Shown here in pieces: positions 1-7,088 of a stretch of 64,000 nt of DNA. Under the pieces are notes generated by a model that searched no databases, had not been told where the DNA came from, and saw nothing but the letters and a program-made list of their open reading frames with translations. Location: the NCBI GenBank assembly GCA_023404955.1, contig JAEXZY010000027.1:20566-84565 (forward strand). The letters run 5' to 3'. The DNA comes from Actinomycetes bacterium (GTDB taxonomy: Bacteria; Actinomycetota; Actinomycetes; Mycobacteriales; Mycobacteriaceae). Within the stretch, counting starts at the first letter, position 1. Each line of letters opens with the position of its first letter. The position numbers were made by a program, and so were the translations under genes.

Positions 1-183
1 GCGGCCGTCGAGCGCGTCCAGGATCGCGGCGATGGCCAGGAACGCCATCGCCTCGGTGGGCCGGTCGTCCAGGGCGAACTTCACCGCACTGAGCCCGAGA
101 CAGATCGCAGCGACGGTCATCGCGCTGGGCAGGATTCGGGCGCTGACCACCGGCGCCTTCAGCCGCGGCTTGCGTGGCTTCAC
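1..183 (-). CDS. pssA: CDP-diacylglycerol–serine O-phosphatidyltransferase, N-terminal part (runs off left edge)
   Basis: Membrane enzyme that joins CDP-diacylglycerol and serine to make phosphatidylserine. Only the first 61 codons are present, reading from a GTG at 183 to the window edge. After a basic N-terminus the frame has a hydrophobic segment (SAMTVAAICLGL, about residues 20–31), a second one (AFLAIAAIL) and ends in DALDGR, the start of the CDP-alcohol phosphotransferase signature DGxxARxxx. The GTG overlaps the TGA stop of psd (GTGA), so the two are translationally coupled; the product of this gene is the substrate of the upstream-transcribed decarboxylase. Matches the pssA–psd order of M. 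tuberculosis Rv0436c–Rv0437c. Identification rests on motif plus synteny. Confidence 0.85.
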   Translation of the reverse strand, partial: MKPRKPRLKAPVVSARILPSAMTVAAICLGLSAVKFALDDRPTEAMAFLAIAAILDALDGR

Positions 184-878
184 GGCAGTTCGGCCAGCAC
201 GGTCTCGCCGGCGAGGGTGCGCTGGCCCACCGAGACCAGCACCCGCGACCCGGCGGGCAGGTAGGTGTCCAGGCGCGAGCCGTACCGGATCAGGCCGTAG
301 GTGTCGCCGATGCTGATCTGCTCACCCGGGGAGACGGTGCACACGATGCGCCGGGCCAGTAGACCGGCGATCTGCACGGCGATCACCTGGTGGCCCTCCG
401 GCGTGCGGATCACCACGCTGTTGCGCTCGTTGTCGGCGCTGGCGGCGGCCAGTTCGGCCGACACGAACAAGCCCGGGCGGTGCGCCACGGCGACCACCTC
501 GCCGCCGACGGGTGCGCGCTGCACGTGGGCGTCCAGCAGCGACAGGAAGATGCTGATCCGCGGCAGCGGCTCGGCGGGCAGCCCGAGTTCGCTCGGCGGC
601 ACCTCGTCCTCGACCAGGCAGATCAGGCCGTCGGCGGGGGCGACGACGACGCCGGGCCGCGTCGGTGGCGTGCGGGGCGGGTGCCGGAAGAACGCGGCGT
701 TGGCGGCGGCGGAGGTCAGGCCGGCGCGACGGACGAAGCGGTTCCGGCGTCCGGCCAGCGCCACGGCCAGGCTGGCGCCGACGAACGGCAGGCCTGCGGG
801 GTGCATCGGGGGAACGGACGTGCGGATCAGCGCCGCCAGCCGCGCGGGGCCTGTCTTGAGGTCGGGGCGTCTGGCCAT
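180..878 (-). CDS. psd: Phosphatidylserine decarboxylase (pyruvoyl type)
   Basis: Converts phosphatidylserine to phosphatidylethanolamine at the membrane. The 232-residue product is the usual length of the short actinobacterial PSD proenzyme. Near the C-terminus is RYGSRLDTY; the GS at about residues 200–201 is the autocatalytic cleavage site where the serine becomes the pyruvoyl group of the small alpha chain, leaving about 32 residues. An N-terminal hydrophobic stretch (AGLPFVGASLAVALAG) fits membrane association. I start at the ATG at 878 (MARRPDLKTG); longer in-frame extensions run back into moeA2. It lies 28 bases downstream of moeA2 and overlaps pssA by 4 bases, so the four minus-strand genes from 3026 to 1 probably form one transcript. 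Confidence 0.92.
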   Translation of the reverse strand: MARRPDLKTGPARLAALIRTSVPPMHPAGLPFVGASLAVALAGRRNRFVRRAGLTSAAANAAFFRHPPRTPPTRPGVVVAPADGLICLVEDEVPPSELGLPAEPLPRISIFLSLLDAHVQRAPVGGEVVAVAHRPGLFVSAELAAASADNERNSVVIRTPEGHQVIAVQIAGLLARRIVCTVSPGEQISIGDTYGLIRYGSRLDTYLPAGSRVLVSVGQRTLAGETVLAELP

Positions 879-906
879 CGTGGGGCCAATAGTACGGTGG
901 CGCTCC

Positions 907-2109
907 CTAACGCAGGTCCCACACCTGCACGCGACTTCCCGAGGCCACCTCGGAGGTGTCCTCGTCGATCTCCAGCAGGCAGTTCGCCGAGGCCAGCCAG
1001 CGCAGGTGGTGCGACGCGGGCGGCCCGTAGCTGGTGACCGTGTCGGTGACGGGGTCCAGCACGCCGCGCCGGAACTGCCGTTTGCCGCGCGGAGAAGTGA
1101 GGTCCTCGGTGAGCATCGCGGTGCGCCGCGGCCGCTCCGGCTGCGGCAGCCCCATCGCCGCGCGCAGCGCAGGCCGCACGAACACCTCGAACGACACCAG
1201 CGCGCTGACCGGGTTGCCGGGCAGCGTGACGGCCGGGGTGCCGTCAACCGCGCCTGCTCCTTGCGGCATCCCGGGCTGCATCGCGACCTTGGCGAACTCG
1301 ACCCCGCCCGATGGGCCGCTCAAGGCATCTTTCACCACCTCGTAGGCGCCGGCGCTGACCCCGCCGGTGGTCAGGATCAGATCCGCCTGGCCGGCGTGCG
1401 CGGCGAGCGTCGCGCGAAACGCGTCGACGTCGTCGCCGGTGGTCGGGGACGCGATCACCTCGGCGCCGGCGTCGCGGACTGCGGCGGCCAGCATCACGCC
1501 GTTGGATTCGTAGATCTGGCCGGGGGCCAGCTCAGCGCCCGGCGCCACCAGCTCGGTGCCCGTCGAGATGACCAGCACCCGCTGGCGCGGCGTCACGGTC
1601 AGCGTCTGCAATCCGAGCGCGGCGGCCAGGCCGAGCGCAGCCGGCGTCATCACGTGACCGGGCTGCAGCACGGTGGTTCCGGCGGTGACGTCCTCGCCCG
1701 CGCGCCGGATGTGCTGGGCCTCGCGCGCGGCGGCGCGGATCGTCACCGTGTCGGAGGCGCCGTCGGTGACCTCCACCGGGACCACTGCGGTCGCGCCGTA
1801 GGGCAGCGGCGCGCCGGTCATGATGCGGTGCGCGGTACCGGGCTGCAGCGTCGGGATGTCGGTGCGCCCGGCTGGGATGTCCTCGGCGACCGGCAGCCGC
1901 ACGGGCGCGGCCTCCGAGGCCGTCGCGACGTCGGCGGCCAGCACCGCGTAGCCGTCCATCGCCGAGTTGTCGAAGCCGGGCAGCGACAGCGGGGCGACCA
2001 CCTCGTCGGCGAGGACGAGCCCCAGTGCGTCGGCCAGAGGGAGCGCGACGGGAGGTCGCACGGTGATCAGGGAGCCGACCAGCCTCCGGTGCTCATCGAC
2101 ACTGCGCAT
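907..2109 (-). CDS. moeA2: Molybdopterin molybdenumtransferase MoeA
   Basis: Inserts molybdate into adenylylated molybdopterin, the last step of molybdenum cofactor synthesis. The 400-residue protein shows the whole MoeA architecture: N-terminal DNSAMDGYAV (about residues 46–55), the molybdopterin-binding domain with ISTGTEL, ESNGVML and TGGVSAGAYEVVK, then LPGNPVSALVSFE and a C-terminal beta domain. The ATG at 2109 shares a base with the stop of the upstream SDR gene (TGATG), deciding the start and implying coupling. No other cofactor genes are in the window. Called MoeA2 rather than MoeA1 from its place between psd and an Rv0439c-like SDR, as in M. tuberculosis (Rv0438c). Confidence 0.9.
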   Translation of the reverse strand: MRSVDEHRRLVGSLITVRPPVALPLADALGLVLADEVVAPLSLPGFDNSAMDGYAVLAADVATASEAAPVRLPVAEDIPAGRTDIPTLQPGTAHRIMTGAPLPYGATAVVPVEVTDGASDTVTIRAAAREAQHIRRAGEDVTAGTTVLQPGHVMTPAALGLAAALGLQTLTVTPRQRVLVISTGTELVAPGAELAPGQIYESNGVMLAAAVRDAGAEVIASPTTGDDVDAFRATLAAHAGQADLILTTGGVSAGAYEVVKDALSGPSGGVEFAKVAMQPGMPQGAGAVDGTPAVTLPGNPVSALVSFEVFVRPALRAAMGLPQPERPRRTAMLTEDLTSPRGKRQFRRGVLDPVTDTVTSYGPPASHHLRWLASANCLLEIDEDTSEVASGSRVQVWDLR

Positions 2110-3026
2110 CAGACGGGGAAGCTGACGCCGGTGAGGTCCTCGGAGACCGTCCAGAGCCGCTGCTGCACCGCGACGTCGTGCGACTTGCGGTTCGACTGCA
2201 CTTTCACGGGATGCCCGACCAGCTCTCGGAAGCCGGACGGACCGTAGTACTCGCCGCCGCGCACCTGGGGATCGGTGGCCGCGCGCAAGGTGGCGAGCGC
2301 GCCCACGGCCGGGCTGTTGGTGACCAGGCCCGCCAGCGCCGAGAAGCCGGGCAGCCCGGAGCCGGGGACGTGGCGCATCAACTCGGTGTTGGAGATGCCC
2401 GGGTGGGCGGCCACGGCGATCGTCTTCGCGCCGGCAGCGGCGAGGCGGCGCTGGAGCTCGTAGGTGAACATCAGGTTCGCCAGCTTGGCCTGGCCGTAGG
2501 CGGCGACGCGGTTGTAGCCGCGCTCCCACTGCAGGTCGTCGAAGTGGATGTCGGCCTGGATGGTGTGGGCGATGCTCGCGACCACCACGACCCTGGAACC
2601 CTCGACGGAGAGAAGATGGTCGAGCAGCAACCCGGTGAAGGCGAAGTGCCCGAGATGGTTGGTGCCGAACTGCAGCTCGAAACCGTCGGCGGTGACCTGC
2701 TTGGGCGGATACATCACCCCGGCGTTGTCGATGAGCAGATCGATCGACGGATAGCCGGCGCGCAGCGCCTCGGCGGCGGCGCGCACGCTGGCGAGTGACG
2801 TCAGGTCCAGCTCCTGCACCTCGACCTGCGCCCCGACATGTGCCCGGAGGATGCGGTCCGCGGCCTGCTGGCCTTTGGTCCGATCGCGCACTGCGAGCAC
2901 CACGCGGGCGCCGCGGCCGGCGAGGACGAGGGCGGCTTCGTAGCCGATGCCGGAGTTCGCACCGGTGACCACGGCAACGCGGCCGGACTGGTCGGGAACG
3001 TCAGTGGCGGTCCATTTCGCGCTCAT
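2109..3026 (-). CDS. Short-chain dehydrogenase/reductase (Rv0439c-like)
   Basis: NAD(P)-dependent oxidoreductase of the retinol-dehydrogenase-like SDR branch; substrate unknown. The 305-residue protein has the cofactor motif TGANSGIGYE near residue 20, DNAGVM in place of NNAG, and the catalytic YGQAK followed by LANLMFTYEL. It ends LTGVSFPV, almost the same ending as the SDR at 9376–10275, its likely paralogue. It is the first gene of the minus-strand moeA2–psd–pssA run and overlaps moeA2 by one base. Starts at ATG 3026. The role beside moeA2 is conserved in mycobacteria but unexplained. Confidence 0.85.
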   Translation of the reverse strand: MSAKWTATDVPDQSGRVAVVTGANSGIGYEAALVLAGRGARVVLAVRDRTKGQQAADRILRAHVGAQVEVQELDLTSLASVRAAAEALRAGYPSIDLLIDNAGVMYPPKQVTADGFELQFGTNHLGHFAFTGLLLDHLLSVEGSRVVVVASIAHTIQADIHFDDLQWERGYNRVAAYGQAKLANLMFTYELQRRLAAAGAKTIAVAAHPGISNTELMRHVPGSGLPGFSALAGLVTNSPAVGALATLRAATDPQVRGGEYYGPSGFRELVGHPVKVQSNRKSHDVAVQQRLWTVSEDLTGVSFPV

Positions 3027-3049
3027 GGCATCAAGATAGCGATGTCGTT

Positions 3050-3079
3050 CCCCCGGTCACCCCCGGTCGCCCCCGGTTG
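3050..3079. repeat. Three tandem copies of a 10-bp unit in a divergent intergenic region
   Basis: Three head-to-tail 10-base units (CCCCCGGTCA, CCCCCGGTCG, CCCCCGGTTG) fill the middle of the 84-base gap between the divergent SDR (start 3026) and HAD (start 3111) genes. Units spaced by one helical turn could seat a regulator, but no binding protein can be named. Confidence 0.5.
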
Positions 3080-3110
3080 CGCACATCCGGCGGCCGTTTA
3101 CTGTCGCACC

Positions 3111-3926
3111 ATGGCGATCGGTGGAGTGCTGTTCGACATCGACGGCGTGCTCGTCACCTCCTGGCAGCCCATCCCCGGCGCGGCCGAGACGCTGCGCACG
3201 CTCGACGAACACCAGGTGGCCTGCGCCTATCTGACCAACACCACCACCAAGACCCGGGCCCAGATCGCCGGGTTGCTGACCGACGCCGGGATGTCCGTCC
3301 GCGCCGACGAGGTGATCACGGCCGCCGCATTGACCGCCGATTACGTCCGTGACCGCTACCCCGACGCCCGCTGCTTCCTGGTCAACAGCGGGCAGATCGG
3401 CGAGGACATGCCGGGCATCGACCTGGTGTACTCGACCGATTTCACGGGGCCCCAGGCCCCGGAGACCCCGGATGTGGTGCTGCTCGGCGGGGCGGGGCGG
3501 GAGTACACGCACGAGACCCTGTCATGGGTGTACGACTGGATGGCCCAGGGCGTGCCGGTGGTCGCGATGCACCGCAGCACCGCGTGGACCACGACCGACG
3601 GGTTGCGCGTCGACACCGGCATGTACCTGATCGGTATGGAGGAGACCTCGGGGCGCAAAGCGACCGCGGTCGGAAAGCCCGCCCCCGAGGGATTCCTGTC
3701 GGCGGCGGGCCGACTCGGCGTCGACCCCGACGAGATGTACATGGTCGGCGACGACCTCAACAACGATGTGCTGGCCGCCCAGGTGGTGGGCATGACGGGA
3801 GTGCTGGTGCGCACCGGCAAGTTCCGGCAGGACACGTTGGACCGTTGGGCCACAGACGAATTCGCGATGCAGCCCAACCACGTCATCGATTCGGTTGCGG
3901 ACCTGCCCGCGCTGCTCGAGCTCTAG
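3111..3926 (+). CDS. HAD-superfamily hydrolase, type IIA (phosphatase)
   Basis: Soluble 271-residue phosphatase of the HAD IIA group (NagD/LHPP/PGP-like). Motif I is FDIDGVL with the nucleophile and acid/base Asp at residues 9 and 11; motif II lies in LTNTTTK; motif III is the Lys in GKPAPEGF (about 189); motif IV is GDDLNND (about 213–219). The large C2-type cap between motifs II and III is typical of IIA enzymes. I chose ATG 3111, whose first residues run straight into the core strand; upstream in-frame sequence lacks homology and crosses the repeat-bearing intergenic region. Substrate is not deducible. Stands alone, divergent from the SDR operon. Confidence 0.85.
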   Translation: MAIGGVLFDIDGVLVTSWQPIPGAAETLRTLDEHQVACAYLTNTTTKTRAQIAGLLTDAGMSVRADEVITAAALTADYVRDRYPDARCFLVNSGQIGEDMPGIDLVYSTDFTGPQAPETPDVVLLGGAGREYTHETLSWVYDWMAQGVPVVAMHRSTAWTTTDGLRVDTGMYLIGMEETSGRKATAVGKPAPEGFLSAAGRLGVDPDEMYMVGDDLNNDVLAAQVVGMTGVLVRTGKFRQDTLDRWATDEFAMQPNHVIDSVADLPALLEL

Positions 3927-3974
3927 GTCGACCGAGAGATCAACCGTTCGGCTGAGGTTTTCGTCGGCTGCGCG

Positions 3975-5366
3975 GTGCTTGATAGGGGAGTGACTCGACA
4001 TGGCGAGCATGCGGTGGTGCTCGGTGCAAGCATGGCCGGACTGCTGGCGGCACGTGTCCTGACGGACTTCTACGACCGGGTGACGTTGGTTGAGCGCGAC
4101 GTCCTCGACGACAGTAGCTTTCCGCGTGGCGGTGTGCCGCAGGGCAGGCAGCCGCATGTGGTGCTGGCCCGATGCGGTCAGGTGGTCGACGAGCTCTTTC
4201 CCGAATTGCGCGCCGAGCTCATCGCCGACGGGGCGCACGAGTGGAGTGACGGGGACCTCTCGCGCGCCTACACGCGGTTCGGGGGTCATCTGGTCGTTCG
4301 CTCTGGCCACATCCCCGACCCGTCTCGGCTCCGAATCCTCTACGCGAGCCGGCCGTTCATCGAACAGCACGTGCGCCGGCGGGTCCGAGCGTTGCCGAGG
4401 GTGACCATCGCGGACGGCCATGTCGTCGACGGGCCGGTCCTCGACGGGCACCGCTTGGCGGGGGTCAAGGTGCACAACCGTGCCGATCAGCAGTCCCGGA
4501 CTCTGGTCGCTGACCTGATCGTGGACGCGACCGGCCGAGGGTCCAGGACGCCGGCGTTTCTCGAGTCCATGGGCTACCCACGCCCGCGCGAGGACCGGCT
4601 CACCGTGAACATCAGTTACGTGAGCATGCCCGTGCGCATCCCGGCAGGGACCCTGCACGAGTACCTCTTCATCGATCTGTTCGCGCCGGGCCGCACCCGC
4701 GGTTTCGGCATGTCCCGGTGTGAGGGTGACCAATGGATCGTTCTCGTCGGCACCCTTGGTCGGGATGCGAAACCGCCAGCCAGTCCCGCCGAGTTGATCC
4801 AGCAAGCGCGACATCTCATGCCTGCGCACGCGTTCGAGGCGTTGTGCACTGCGGAGCCCCTCGCCGACATCGCGCTGCACAGGTTCCCGGCCAGTCGATG
4901 GCGCCGTTACGACAAGATGGATCGGCTGCCCGACGGTCTGCTGGTCACAGGTGACGCGGTGTGCAGCTTCAATCCGATCTACGGGCAGGGCATGACCGTC
5001 GCGGCGGTCGACGCGATGGCGTTGCGTGATTGCTTGCAGCGCGGCATCGCTGATCTTTCACGGCGTTATCACCGTTCGGCCGCCAAAGGCATCCAGGTCG
5101 CATGGCGGACCGCGGTCAATGCAGACCTGCGGCTTCCCGAGGTCGACGGAGTGCGCACACTCTCGACCAGAGTCACCAATGCCTACGTCGACCGCGTGCT
5201 GCGCGCCGCCGAGTCCGATCCGTGGGTGGTGCAGGAATTCATGCTGGTCACTGGGATGGTCGAGTCGCCGACGCGCCTGCTACGGCCGGAGATGTGGTGG
5301 CGGATGGCGGGACTGCCGACGCGGCGCCGGGACCGATCGAACGGGTCTGCGCTACGGCATGAGTGA
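3975..5366 (+). CDS. FAD-dependent monooxygenase, LasC/Lsd18 epoxidase-like
   Basis: Predicted flavoprotein monooxygenase of about 463 residues. The N-terminal dinucleotide fold carries GASMAGLLAARVL followed by a strand ending VERD, and a stretch RGGVPQGRQPHVVL that I associate with the LasC-type polyether epoxidase family. The second FAD motif is GDAVCSFNPIYGQGMTVAA at about residues 330–350. Start is GTG 3975; GTG 3990 is an equally plausible start five codons in, just after a purine-rich AGGGGA. The 3' end overlaps the convergent LuxR gene by 15 bases. Family members oxidise alkenes in polyketide pathways; there is no polyketide cluster here, so the substrate is unknown. Confidence 0.75.
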   Translation: MLDRGVTRHGEHAVVLGASMAGLLAARVLTDFYDRVTLVERDVLDDSSFPRGGVPQGRQPHVVLARCGQVVDELFPELRAELIADGAHEWSDGDLSRAYTRFGGHLVVRSGHIPDPSRLRILYASRPFIEQHVRRRVRALPRVTIADGHVVDGPVLDGHRLAGVKVHNRADQQSRTLVADLIVDATGRGSRTPAFLESMGYPRPREDRLTVNISYVSMPVRIPAGTLHEYLFIDLFAPGRTRGFGMSRCEGDQWIVLVGTLGRDAKPPASPAELIQQARHLMPAHAFEALCTAEPLADIALHRFPASRWRRYDKMDRLPDGLLVTGDAVCSFNPIYGQGMTVAAVDAMALRDCLQRGIADLSRRYHRSAAKGIQVAWRTAVNADLRLPEVDGVRTLSTRVTNAYVDRVLRAAESDPWVVQEFMLVTGMVESPTRLLRPEMWWRMAGLPTRRRDRSNGSALRHE

Positions 5367-6434
5367 GAGCAGCAGGCGCACCAGTTCAGCCTGACGGTGC
5401 GTATCGGTCTTGTCATAGACATGCTGCAGATGTGTCTTGACGGTCGCCATCGTCAGCGACAGACCGTCGGCGATCGAGGACAGGCTTTCGCCACGGCTGA
5501 TCAGCAGTGCTATCTCGGCTTCGGCATTGGTCAGCGAAAACAACCGGCGCACAAGGCTTGTGGACGGCTCACGCTGAGTGTCCGGGTCGACGGCGACCAC
5601 TAGGGCGCTCGAGTTTCCGTTGGTGCCCAACGTCAGCACATGCATGATCAGCGGCCGCAACGATCCGCCACGCGGAACCGGCACCGCGTCACCTGCGCGC
5701 GTGGCGGTGTGGCGAGCGGCGCGAGCCACGGCGCGGCGCAGCTCGACGTCCGCGGCGGGGGACGCGGCACGCAGCCGGCCACCTGACACCAAAATCCCTG
5801 TGCTGCAACGCAACCTCGCTTCGGCCGCCGAGTTGGCATACGTCACCGACATGTCTGCGGTGACGATGAAGGCAGGCGCGGAGAACGCGTCCGCCGGGTG
5901 TGCGATGTCGGCGGCCTGGTGCCGTAGCTCCGTCAGGGTGCGATGGGTACGTAGCGAATGCTGCAGGTGGGGAACGAGCGCTTTGACCGTCCTGACGCTG
6001 TCTTCAGTCGCAAACGGGGTGCTGCGCCGAGGCGCGGCCACGAGGAACGAGCACGGCCGGGCGCCGTCGCCGACCCGGACGAACAATCCGTCGTCCATCT
6101 CGTACGGGCGCATCCAGTCGGCGTTGAACTCCGAGCGCGGATTGAGCGCCACCAGCGATCGGCCGCTGTGCACGAGTCCCAGCGGGCTCGCGTCGACGGC
6201 GTCGAGGACGTAGTCGAGCGGTCGGTAGTACGCGTCGTAGGCCTGCATCGCGGGCGCGTCCGGAACGCTGCAGTGCCGCACGTCCCGGTACCCCTGCCCG
6301 CCGCTGATCAGTCCGCTGGCAGTAGCGCCCAGTGCGGAGCGCACCAACTCCAGAGCATCGACCCACCGCTGCGGTGTCAGCGTCGCATCGTGGACCGCAG
6401 TGACGATTTGCGAAAATTGCTCGATCGTGACCAT
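5352..6434 (-). CDS. LuxR-family transcriptional regulator with N-terminal sensor-like region
   Basis: DNA-binding regulator of 360 residues. The last 60 residues form a GerE/LuxR helix-turn-helix (LTNAEAEIALLISRGESL, then IADGLSLTMATVKTHLQHVY). The preceding region has a weak PAS-like or GAF-like pattern (AFIVTADMSVTYANSAAEA, about residues 185–205) and no receiver Asp, so it is not a classical response regulator. Similar mycobacterial regulators often sit beside oxidoreductases. It converges with the LasC-like monooxygenase and overlaps its last 15 bases; whether it controls that gene cannot be read from the sequence. ATG 6434 is the only good start. Confidence 0.8.
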   Translation of the reverse strand: MVTIEQFSQIVTAVHDATLTPQRWVDALELVRSALGATASGLISGGQGYRDVRHCSVPDAPAMQAYDAYYRPLDYVLDAVDASPLGLVHSGRSLVALNPRSEFNADWMRPYEMDDGLFVRVGDGARPCSFLVAAPRRSTPFATEDSVRTVKALVPHLQHSLRTHRTLTELRHQAADIAHPADAFSAPAFIVTADMSVTYANSAAEARLRCSTGILVSGGRLRAASPAADVELRRAVARAARHTATRAGDAVPVPRGGSLRPLIMHVLTLGTNGNSSALVVAVDPDTQREPSTSLVRRLFSLTNAEAEIALLISRGESLSSIADGLSLTMATVKTHLQHVYDKTDTHRQAELVRLLLSLMP

Positions 6435-6512
6435 TCAAACCCCCCACGCAAAGCGTGCCCGAGGTGAATATAACCCCGCTGAGCACCGGGAACGAGGGGT
6501 CGACTGGTTGTT

Positions 6513-6566
6513 TCAGGCTGTTGACTCGCGCTGCAGCACCCGGATGGCCGCAATGCGCTCCTCGAG
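6513..6566 (-). pseudogene. Relic of the 3' end of a helicase gene
   Basis: On the minus strand these 54 bases encode LEERIAAIRVLQRESTA and a stop. The intact helicase at 7077–8777 ends LKERIEAIRVLQRELTA and a stop, 14 of 17 residues identical, and the DNA is clearly related over about 60 bases including the stop codon. The two copies are in the same orientation, 564 bases apart, with the START-like gene between them. No helicase sequence continues beyond the relic. It reads as a recombination scar left when the intervening gene was introduced. Confidence 0.75.
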
Positions 6567-6614
6567 CCTGGGCTCTAGGCGATGAGTTCCGCAGTTACGC
6601 GGAGTCGGAACTGC

Positions 6615-7088
6615 ATGACCGAAACACTGATAGTCGAGACCGTCGTCAATGCCGAACCCGCTGCGGTCTTCGCGGTGCTGGCCGACCCCGCCAACCATCC
6701 CGCCATCGACGGCACGGGCTGGCTGCGTGACTCACTCGACCCCGGTGTCGTGACCGAGAACGGCCAGATCTTCCGCATCCTCATGTACCACGACAACCAC
6801 CCCGACGGGCATTACGAGATGGCCAACAAAGTCATCGCCTATGAGCGCGACCGGACCATCGCGTGGGAGCCCGGACAAGCGGGCGACAATGGCGAGCTCG
6901 AATTCGGCGGCTGGACATGGCGATACGATCTCGAGTCCGAGGGGCCTGCGCAGACTCGGGTGCGTCTGACGTATGACTGGTCCGGCGTCGCACCGCCGCT
7001 GCGCGAGCACATCGCCTTCCCGCCGTTCCCGACCAGTCACGTGGAGAATTCACTGGCCAACCTGGCCGGGCTGGCCTCAGGCCGTTAA
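6615..7088 (+). CDS. SRPBCC (START-like) ligand-binding protein
   Basis: About 157 residues beginning MTETLIVETVVNAEPAAVF, the classic opening strand of SRPBCC/polyketide-cyclase-like proteins, followed by LADPANHPAIDG and a C-terminal helix (LAGLASGR). Such proteins form a hydrophobic cup for small lipophilic ligands; no catalytic residue can be assigned. I prefer ATG 6615, preceded by GGAG about ten bases upstream, over ATG 6582. The last 12 bases overlap the convergent helicase gene. The gene sits exactly between the helicase end and a duplicated helicase-end relic, so it was probably inserted here. Confidence 0.8.
   Translation: MTETLIVETVVNAEPAAVFAVLADPANHPAIDGTGWLRDSLDPGVVTENGQIFRILMYHDNHPDGHYEMANKVIAYERDRTIAWEPGQAGDNGELEFGGWTWRYDLESEGPAQTRVRLTYDWSGVAPPLREHIAFPPFPTSHVENSLANLAGLASGR

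Noticed and set aside
3050..3079. CRISPR-like array
   Set aside because: Units are only 10 bases with no spacers; no cas gene in the window.
2838..3110. N-terminal extension of the HAD hydrolase
   Set aside because: The in-frame upstream part overlaps the SDR coding region and the tandem repeat; homology begins at ATG 3111.
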